From Nematopogon swammerdamellus (lineage: Eukaryota > Arthropoda > Insecta > Lepidoptera > Adelidae): 64,000 nucleotides of DNA. Made by a program: the position numbers and the translations under genes. Below the pieces are notes generated by a model. That model made no database searches. It saw only the letters and a program-made list of their open reading frames with translations, and was not told where the DNA came from. Location of the stretch: positions 310,001 through 374,000 of the forward strand of contig OX336359.1 of the NCBI GenBank assembly GCA_946902875.1, given 5' to 3'. Of the stretch, positions 57,158 through 64,000 are shown piece by piece. Every line of letters starts with the position of its first letter. Position 1 is the first letter of the stretch.

Positions 57158-57476
57158 AACCGACTTCAAAAAAGGAGGAGGTTCTATGTTCGGCTGTATG
57201 TATTTTTTTTATGTATGTTCAGCAATATCTTCCCCAATTGTGAACCGATTTCGATTATTCTTTTTGTGTTCGGTTCAGTCTAGCTCCAAGGTGGTCCCAT
57301 TTTTTTTGGTCAACATCGGATTGAAAAGCGATTCCGCCGAGTACATTAATAGCAAATAAAAATTACTAAAAAAACTGAAATAAAAAACTATTTAAAAAAA
57401 TATAAAAACCGCCTTCAAAAATGTATGAAATAAAAAAATAAAAATCGAACCCTAGAGTTGAAGGCGGTGGTGCTAA
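57158..57476. mobile_element. Foldback MITE, left half (split)
   Basis: From 'ttaaccgacttcaaaaaagg' to 'gttgaaggcggtggtgctaa' it equals the left arm of 4932-5644 up to the centre of the palindrome. The right arm resumes at 61432. Confidence 0.85.
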
Positions 57477-58131
57477 TTGTTTATTGTTTATTGTATAATT
57501 TCATCCATAGGTAGGTAACCTACGCTTGGACATGTCGAAAATTCCGCCAGTTCTAAATTCAATGCGAAGAAGAACTGACAAACAAACTTCGCAAGTCACA
57601 ATGTTTTGTTAGTACCTTATAAGTATTATATTATAGTAACTTACAAATAATTAACCCATACTACCGCTCACAGGAGCATTAATATTTACAGCATAAACAT
57701 GAATACTGAAGAATTTGACCACACTGCCTATTTAAATTACCTATATCTGGTGTATAGTGCCATCGTCAATTTTGATACTTCATATTATATCAAGTCAAAA
57801 AATAAATAAAAATTAGTTTACATTTATTACAAAGAGATGTAATAAGTCATATAAAAAAAAAAAAATTTATGATACAAAGTGTATCCAAATGTCAAATTGT
57901 CAAAGTTTGTTAGTGGAAAAAACAGTAGTCAAACTCTTAGATAAAATTACGGTCAGTTAATGCATCCTTAATAGTGTAATAACTCTTTTCAATTAACATT
58001 AATTTAATCCGTCGTTTGAAATTATTATCATCTAATTGTTTTATGTTAGAAGACAGTTTATTATAAAATCTAACACTATTACAAATAAAGCTTTTTGAGG
58101 TTTTAGCTAATCTATGTCTTATTAGTTGTAC
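57477..58131 (-). pseudogene. Non-LTR RT relic, 3' part, split by an RLE element
   Basis: Minus strand, from 58131: VQLIRHRLAKTSKSFICNSV, RFYNKLSSNIKQLDDNNFKR, RIKLMLIEKSYYTIKDALTD, ending in TAA at about 57940, then a 3' UTR with a tail 'acaataaacaataaacaa' that ends at 57477. The upstream part of the same ORF is at 61306-61431. It belongs to the CR1/jockey-like tail type (KSF...R.YN.LP..IK). 5'-truncated; total about 0.78 kb. Confidence 0.8.
58125..58131 (+). repeat. 7-bp target-site duplication, left copy
   Basis: GTTGTAC, repeated at 61306-61312. Removing one copy and the sequence between restores the reading frame of the minus-strand relic (NNVQ-LIRHRLAK), which supports it. Confidence 0.85.
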
Positions 58132-61100
58132 TATATACTTATATATACTATATACTTATTAGAGTTTGAAAGGAGCTGTCAAAGCTGTCAGTCAAAATTA
58201 TATTTCTCTTTTCATAATATTATTCAAATCTTATTTTTATACAATTTGGATAGATAGATTTTGTAGATTTTCATTATAACTATTCATTTAACTATACAAT
58301 ATGTGTTTATAATAAGTTTATGTGCTCCGCTGTGAACACTACGACGTCGGGTGGAGATGGTGTTGTTGTCAGCCCCGGTGATGCCTCTGGACCAGTGAAC
58401 GATGGAACCACCAATACCACAGCCACAAACCTCGTCCGGTGCCCGCATTGTGAATTCCCTAAATTTCTCAAGGGCCTCAGAGGCTTAAAAATACATGTGT
58501 CCCGTTGCCACCGCAACTTGTCTCAATCTCAAACTCTCGCAGAAGCTCAACATCCTCATAAATTTGATGAATACATTCAAAAGCATATTCCAATAGTTAG
58601 AAGAATACCGCGTGCCGCCAGATCAATGGTAGCCGAAATATTGTCATCCATTGTTAAAAAATGCAACCAAGAAAATTCTGTGAACGCATGGGAAAAACTC
58701 TTCATGTTCCCTTCATTAATGTTACATGTTTCGTCAGAGAAGAAGGAAAAAGGCATGTCATTGGCTTCAAAAATTAAAAGAAATATTTCAAATTTCAACG
58801 AGAGTTCAATGGAAGTGATGACCACTAGTTCCTTTTCGTCGTCAATTTTCAAAAAAGTTGAAGCTAAAGTGGCCGACGGAGACCTACGAGGAGCGGTAAG
58901 ACTGCTCTCTTCCGATGACGTTATGGCCGAAAATTCGACAGAAACTTTAAATATATTGAAAGATAAACATCCAACAAGTCCAAATACAACTCTTCCAGAT
59001 CCACCTTCTGACGACTGCGAGCATCTTATAGCTACGAGCGATGATATTTTAGGGGCAATACTATCATTTCCCAATGGATCAGCAGGTGGTTTCGACGGTC
59101 TGCGTCCTCAACACCTTAAAGATCTCCTTAACCAGTCTAACGGAGAAGCAGCTAGGACCCTGGTTTCTGAATTAACAACACTCACCAATGTAATGCTAGC
59201 AGGCAAAGTCGTGCCAGAATTTACGCCTTACATCTATGGAGCAAGTTTATGCGCCCTGAAGAAAAAAGACGGAGGCATAAGACCTATAGCCGTGGGTTGC
59301 ACGCTTAGGCGAATTGCCTCAAAAATAGCTTGCAAAAGTATTGCGGCCTGTGTCAGTTCCAGGCTACGTCCCAAGCAATTAGGCTTCGGGACAAAAGGAG
59401 GTTGCGAAGCAATCGTACACGCAGCACGCACTTTCATCGAGAAGAGTGACCAGGCTGAAATACTGGTCAAAGTCGATGTGAAAAACGCCTTCAACTCCTT
59501 AGATCGAGCATGCATGCTGAAGGAAGTGAAGGAACACGCCCCCTTCATCTACTCTTACATTTGGCAGTGCTATTCGTCATCAACTTTCTTACTGTTCAAC
59601 GATCACGAACCAATCCTTTCCGCCACCGGCTGTCAGCAGGGTGACCCGCTTGGTCCTGCCCTCTTTAGTCTCGGTATTCAGCCAACGATCGAAGAGCTAA
59701 GATCAGATTTAAATTTATGGTACTTGGACGACGGAGTATTAAGCGGAAAAGCTGCATGTGTCTTAGATGATTTGGCCATTTTAAAATCAAAATTTAGTGA
59801 AATCGGCCTTGATTTAAACAGTCAAAAATGTGAAATTTTCTTTTTTCCTTCAGTTTCGGCAACTAGAAAACATGAAATTATGAATGATGTTTGTAAAATA
59901 GCTTCTAACATATCAGTAACTAGCAAGGAATATCTAGTTCTCCTTGGTTCGCCTCTTATGATAGATGCTCTGGATGCAATTCTAATTCAGAAAGAAGAAA
60001 CTTTAGTAAAATTTGGAAATAGATTATTGAACATAACTCCTCACTTCGCCTTCTATCTATTAAGACACTGTTTTTTTATACCTAAATTTACATATCTCCT
60101 TAGGACAAGTCCTGTGTGGTCATGCTTAGACAAAATTTCTAATTTAGATTTGCATTTACTTATGATTTTGAATAAGATTCTAAATGTTAATATTCAGTTC
60201 AATGACTCATCGTGGTCACAGATCACACTACCAATAAGATCTGGTGGCTCAGGTATTCGTATGGTTAGTGACATTGCCCTGCCCGCCTTTTTATCTTCAG
60301 CTAACAGCACCTCTGGTCTCGTGGATACTGTCTTACGCCCATCACTCGGTGATGTAGAGACCACGTGCTTGGAAGAGGCGAGAGAGGTGTGGCAGTCTCG
60401 ATGCCCATCAGAACCTATCCCCGATTGTCTACGTTCACAACGAGCATGGGATGAGCCAATTATAAAGCTTACTCACAGTGTTCTCCTCCTGAATGGCTCC
60501 ACCGTCGACCGCGCACGTATTTTGGCGGCCTCTGAGACAGAGTCCGGTGCCTGGTTACATGCCTACCCTTCACCTTATCTTGGCACACTCTTAGATAAGG
60601 GAACACTGCGCATCGCCTTCTGCCTCCGTTTCGGAATCAGAATATGCGAGCCACATACTTGCATCTGCGGCTCGGCGGTGGGCGAACTGGGACACCACGG
60701 TCTGTCCTGCTCTAGGAGTGCCGGGAGGTTGTCTCGCCACGCCAACGTCAACCAGATCATCAAGCGGTCTCTTGCCTCCGTCAATGTACCAAGTAAACTA
60801 GAACCACCAGGAGTTTTCCGTGACGACGGCAAGAGGCCAGACGGCATCACTCTTTTGCCGTGGCGGCAGGGGAGAGCCATGATATGGGACGCGACGTGTG
60901 CAGACACTCTAGCCCCAAGCCACTTGGAAGGCTCTTCTAGAGCAGCCGGGTATGCCGCAGCAAAGGCGGAACTTGTAAAACATAATAAATACAGTTTAGT
61001 CAAAGCAAATTACGAGTTTGTCGCCTTTGCTGTGGAGACTCTTGGAGTTTGGAGCCCAGACGCCAAAAATCTGGTTAAAGAGCTTGGTAAACTGCTCACG

Positions 61101-61305
61101 GAGGCGTCTGGGGACATCCGCGCGCCAAGCTACCTTAGGCAGAAGATCAGCCTAGCCATTCAGAGGGGGAACGCTGCCTCCGTCATCGGCACAATGTCAA
61201 TTTCGCCGACGATGGAGGAATATTTTTATTTATAGTTATTTTATTGTTTGTACCTTTTAGCTTAAATTATTGTATATTCATGTTTAAATAAAGTATTTTC
61301 ATTTC
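58132..61305 (+). mobile_element. Complete RLE-type non-LTR retrotransposon
   Basis: 3174 bp bounded by the duplication GTTGTAC. A 5' UTR of about 188 bp, one ORF of 971 codons, and a 3' UTR of 70 bp ending 'aaagtattttcatttc' without a poly(A) run. The ends are fixed by the interrupted frame of the surrounding retroelement relic. The intact ORF and clean duplication suggest recent insertion. Confidence 0.88.
58320..61235 (+). CDS. RLE-type retrotransposon polyprotein: zinc finger, RT, endonuclease
   Basis: 971 residues without stop or shift. Residues 41-64 form a C2H2 finger (CPHC...LKIHVSRCH). The RT domain starts around 250 (GGFDGLRPQHLKDLL), with VDVKNAF (Asp386), TGCQQGDPLGPALF (about 436-449) and WYLDDG (Asp470, Asp471), so all three catalytic Asp are present. 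The C-terminus has a CCHC knuckle, CIC (781-783), HH (792-793) and Cys797, then KRPD (838-841) and WDA (Asp857), the signature of the restriction-like endonuclease of R2/R4/NeSL-type elements. The protein would bind target DNA, nick it and prime cDNA synthesis there. The 459-codon copy at 27716 and the fragments at 23449 and 43872 are its relatives. The clade is not certain. Confidence 0.9.
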   Translation: MCSAVNTTTSGGDGVVVSPGDASGPVNDGTTNTTATNLVRCPHCEFPKFLKGLRGLKIHVSRCHRNLSQSQTLAEAQHPHKFDEYIQKHIPIVRRIPRAARSMVAEILSSIVKKCNQENSVNAWEKLFMFPSLMLHVSSEKKEKGMSLASKIKRNISNFNESSMEVMTTSSFSSSIFKKVEAKVADGDLRGAVRLLSSDDVMAENSTETLNILKDKHPTSPNTTLPDPPSDDCEHLIATSDDILGAILSFPNGSAGGFDGLRPQHLKDLLNQSNGEAARTLVSELTTLTNVMLAGKVVPEFTPYIYGASLCALKKKDGGIRPIAVGCTLRRIASKIACKSIAACVSSRLRPKQLGFGTKGGCEAIVHAARTFIEKSDQAEILVKVDVKNAFNSLDRACMLKEVKEHAPFIYSYIWQCYSSSTFLLFNDHEPILSATGCQQGDPLGPALFSLGIQPTIEELRSDLNLWYLDDGVLSGKAACVLDDLAILKSKFSEIGLDLNSQKCEIFFFPSVSATRKHEIMNDVCKIASNISVTSKEYLVLLGSPLMIDALDAILIQKEETLVKFGNRLLNITPHFAFYLLRHCFFIPKFTYLLRTSPVWSCLDKISNLDLHLLMILNKILNVNIQFNDSSWSQITLPIRSGGSGIRMVSDIALPAFLSSANSTSGLVDTVLRPSLGDVETTCLEEAREVWQSRCPSEPIPDCLRSQRAWDEPIIKLTHSVLLLNGSTVDRARILAASETESGAWLHAYPSPYLGTLLDKGTLRIAFCLRFGIRICEPHTCICGSAVGELGHHGLSCSRSAGRLSRHANVNQIIKRSLASVNVPSKLEPPGVFRDDGKRPDGITLLPWRQGRAMIWDATCADTLAPSHLEGSSRAAGYAAAKAELVKHNKYSLVKANYEFVAFAVETLGVWSPDAKNLVKELGKLLTEASGDIRAPSYLRQKISLAIQRGNAASVIGTMSISPTMEEYFYL

Positions 61306-61431
61306 GTTGTACATTATTCTTACACCGTGTATCATAGTTATGATTGTCGGAATTAAGAGAGGAATCATTAATGTATTTTCTGGCATAGCATATGTTCTGG
61401 TAAACATATGCACTTGGTAAAGTCATGATTC
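61306..61431 (-). pseudogene. Non-LTR RT relic, 5' part, split by an RLE element
   Basis: Minus strand: LGIMTLPSAYVYQNICYARK, YINDSSLNSDNHNYDTRCKN, N, VQ, then the insertion. It continues at 58131. The pattern (L.LPS.Y......Y....N......H.Y.TR..NN) precedes the KSF...YN.LP tail in CR1/jockey-like ORFs. The 5' truncation point at about 61431 abuts the foldback MITE. Confidence 0.8.
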
Positions 61432-61560
61432 CTAAAACAAGCAAAAATAACCGACCGTCTTCAACTCTAGGGTTCGATTTTTATTTTTTTATTTCATAAA
61501 TTTTTGAAGGCGGTTTTTATATTTTTTTAAATAGTTTTTTATTTCACAGTTTTTTTCTTA
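61432..61560. mobile_element. Foldback MITE, right half (split, truncated)
   Basis: 'caagcaaaaataaccgaccg' to 'tttttttaaatagtttttta' continues the palindrome interrupted at 57476. 'ctaa' occurs at both junctions (57473-57476 and 61432-61435), a candidate duplication for the non-LTR insertion. The outer part of this arm is missing. Confidence 0.8.
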
Positions 61561-61811
61561 CTTTCAGTATCTGTGTACACTCAGGTATGTGAGACTGGCT
61601 ACGAGCAACCGCCCGAGTACCAAACAATGTAGTACATCATAGTCTGAAGAGACGCTTGTGCCCAGCAGTGGATATTAAGACGATTAAGTAGAATGAATTA
61701 AGAGTTTCTGCATGAAATATATTTAAAAGCGAATAAGAAAACTTAGAGCGGTTAAGACAGAAACAAAATCTAAAATTACTGTAGAAATTAATGTAGGTAG
61801 TAAAAAAAATT

Positions 61812-62082
61812 GGTTGTCTGTAAAGTCGGTTTACGGACGATAGTTTTACGTGATAACGTCATAAAGAAACACAGCTATAAGAATTGTACAATCGTACATT
61901 TGTCGATTTGTAGCCTCGATTACCGTACGATACGGCAATTACCGTACGTTTGGCAACACTGCCGCTTGGGCCGAGGACGTTTCCATGGTAACTTTGAATA
62001 TCAACGTGACTATCAACGTGACACTCTTTCGTACGTGCTGCCCATGTTCATCAATTTATAAGACGTTATCACGTCAAAATAT
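61812..62082 (+). repeat. MITE-like repeat, inverted copy of 24288-24550
   Basis: 'ttgtctgtaaagtcggttta', 'cggacgatagttttacgtga', 'taacgtca', and at the right 'catcaatttataagacgtta'. About 270 bp, non-coding. Confidence 0.65.
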
Positions 62083-62504
62083 CAAAGAACGCTCTCCAAG
62101 TCTCTAGGGCCGCCAATAGTAGCGTAACGTGTTAGTAAACGTTTGCGGGCAAGTTGTGCGGTGCTGACTCGGCGACTGACATTCCCATAAATAGTTTCTA
62201 AATTGGTGCGATGTCCTTCTCGATTTCGGATTGGGATTTAAGCTTCGGACTATTCTGTTTATTTCTCGTGACCGGTTTAACGCGAGCTGCTACGACAGCT
62301 TCACCTTAATTATTAGTTCATGCACCAATAACATTATTTGTTCATGTATGACAAATTTATACGAGTACAGTCTATCCTATCCACTTGGAGATAGGATTAA
62401 CGTTGTGTGACAGAATATGTAATTTGTCTCATAGCGTTCTACTTGGCACTAAGTGGAATTAAAATACCAAAGGTGTATTTTTATTGTAGGTGTTTAAAAA
62501 AAAA

Positions 62505-62720
62505 CGGCCAAGTGCGAGTCGAACTCGCGCACCGAGGGTTCCATATCGCCATGTCATGGTCAGCACCACTCACGCCATGGCGTGTTTTATTAAATGATTC
62601 ACATTTGTTAAAATTCGTGATTAGTTAAAATGCTTCATACTATTTTCGGTAGATGGCGCGCATACACTTTTTATTTTCTTGCACAAAGAAAATAAAATTA
62701 CGGACCCCCGTGAATTTTTT
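62505..62720 (-). repeat. 'Gggttccgta' element, truncated
   Basis: 'acggccaagtgcgagtcgaa', 'ctcgcgcaccgagggttcca' and 'ggtagatggcgcgcatacac', then 'ccccgtgaattttttaactt', where it breaks off. Confidence 0.7.
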
Positions 62721-63107
62721 AACTTTGTATGCAATAAAGCATTTCTATTCTACACCGGTATACAGAATGGCATAGTGAAAATATTTCCTTTCGCTGTGTT
62801 TAGGTTAGAGTTGTAAAGATGCCGTTTTTTGCACTTTGATACGGATTTATTTGACTTAGGTACCGTAAAACACGGAAAGATTCGAAAAGTATTTTCATAT
62901 GAGATACCTACTTGCTCTTTTCGCGTTTTATTCCTGTTCTCTGCTTGAAACCAAAAAGTGAGTGACCAAAGTTCGTAATGAACAGGAACACCGTAAAAAA
63001 CACGGAAAGATTCAATGAAACAGGAAAAGAAATAAGAGTCGCAAATAGCTTTATCGCAGAGAAGCTTATCATTTCCAAATTATGTAGGTACTCATAATAA
63101 CTCTTTT

Positions 63108-63345
63108 TTTTATGTAATCCGGTATGGCTGGTTGAGTCAGAGGGGTCAGAGCGCATGATCCAACCAGCCAATATCACCTCCTAGAAGGTAGGTGCCATAT
63201 CGGAGACTTCCCTGGATTGCTGGCTATACTGAACTAGAGGAGAACACAACCGAGGCTGCTATGCGGCCATCTTACATCCAGTACAGTGGTACCAACCCAG
63301 TCAGCTACAATTTGAGCCTACCACCTAGTAAGGGGCAAGGGAATC
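63108..63345 (-). repeat. Second SINE-like repeat family, minus
   Basis: 'atgtaatccggtatggctgg', 'ccaatatcacctcc', 'tggattgctggctatactga' and 'cagtggtaccaacccagtca' are the reverse complement of 16690-16927. Confidence 0.7.
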
Positions 63346-63366
63346 TTTGTTTTAATTTGTGTTTTA

Positions 63367-63490
63367 TAGGGTTCCGTATTACTAAGCCTACGCCGGCTGT
63401 CTGTCTGTTCGTCTGTCCGAGGGCTGTATCTCTTGAACCGTAATAGGTAGATACCCCGTGAAAATTTTCACATAATAGGTATGTGTTATT
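63367..63490 (+). repeat. 'Gggttccgta' element, left end fragment
   Basis: 'gggttccgtattactaagcc', 'tacgccggctgtctgtctgt' and 'ctcttgaaccgtaataggta', then 'atgtgttattatcaggga'. Confidence 0.7.
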
Positions 63491-64000
63491 ATCAGGGATC
63501 GGAATTAGGTAGAGTGATTTGGTACCAAAGTAGGTAAAGTTCGCGAGAGGATATAATATGGAGTTGTTAAAACCACCACTTCGTATGGGAATTCTGAAAA
63601 TTTCCTGGGAAATTTCCGGGACCGGATTTTTCTTTGGGATCGTATTTATTGACTAAATACAAGCTTCTTTTGTTCTTAGATGATTTTCTCTAAAGTGGAG
63701 TATCTTATGGAGATATAATTTTTTTCATAAATTTTTATTTCTACTCAATTTACAGGAAAACCGGGGAAGATGTTATAAAATAATCTAAGAGTGTATCGAA
63801 CTGCTTACAAAACAAGACCTAATTTGTTGTCGTACCATCATTGGTTCTCGATTTATTGCTCGCCGCGATTCTGAATTATCCAGGACGGCATTTGTATGGA
63901 AAGCTCCGCCCCCTTTCCTGATTTAATTTCTCGAATGTTGATATTTTTTCGCCTGAATCTTATTTCTAGACGAAATATAAGACACTTTTATTCTTACACG
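63491..64000. other. No supported gene
   Basis: AT-rich sequence without recognisable coding or repeat features up to the window edge. Confidence 0.4.

Noticed and set aside
58577..59074. 165-codon minus-strand ORF
   Set aside because: It is the shadow of the intact retroelement ORF on the other strand; the same holds for 59234-59548 and 60575-61003.

Overview
The window looks like repeat-dense nuclear DNA from an insect, most likely a moth or butterfly. It is AT-rich and intron-like, with no operons and no long host genes. TTAGG-type words (ggttaggttagg) are scattered through it. It is crowded with decayed non-LTR retrotransposons, Penelope-like elements, hAT and other TIR elements, foldback MITEs and SINEs, some of them of types I associate with Lepidoptera. 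That identification is inference; no species is claimed.

Layout. 0.3-4.2 kb: SINE tail, reverse-transcriptase (RT) relic, a 27-bp minisatellite. 4.6-6.1 kb: an hAT-type element holding a foldback MITE. 7.5-8.4 kb: RT relic and a perfect-looking 49-bp tandem array. 10.7-13.6 kb: jockey-type RT relic, then a 1.84-kb TIR element with a 4-bp target duplication and a decayed ORF of a family I cannot name. 14.0-16.6 kb: hAT MITE, RTE-type relic, and a frameshifted ZAD/C2H2 zinc-finger exon between inverted repeats. 18.9-27.0 kb: RT relics, SINEs, a fragment of a restriction-like-endonuclease (RLE) retroelement, and a coding-like minus-strand stretch. 27.7-31.4 kb: a 5'-truncated RLE retroelement interrupted in its 3' UTR by two head-to-head Penelope-like copies that form a 0.9-kb-arm palindrome with a 13-bp target duplication. 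31.6-42 kb: tRNA-like sequence, chimeric tRNA/5S SINE, a likely signal-peptide first exon (minus), RT tails, a 0.9-kb TIR element. 43.1-44.6 kb: inverted-repeat-bounded tandem array carrying another RLE fragment. 45.6-52.2 kb: RT relic, two short MITEs, a likely first coding exon at 49.2 kb, nested SINEs. 52.5-54.0 kb: a second Penelope-like element with inverted ends and a 10-bp target duplication. 57.2-61.6 kb: three-level nesting, foldback MITE > minus-strand non-LTR relic > complete RLE retrotransposon with an intact 971-codon ORF.

How the parts relate. Most open frames belong to transposition machinery. The RLE element encodes zinc finger, RT and endonuclease in one protein and would move by target-primed reverse transcription. 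The Penelope-like elements pair RT with a GIY-YIG nuclease. The SINEs and MITEs have no coding capacity and would depend on enzymes from elsewhere. Only three places look like possible host exons (36.5 kb minus, 49.2 kb plus, about 26.5 kb minus), and all are single-exon guesses.
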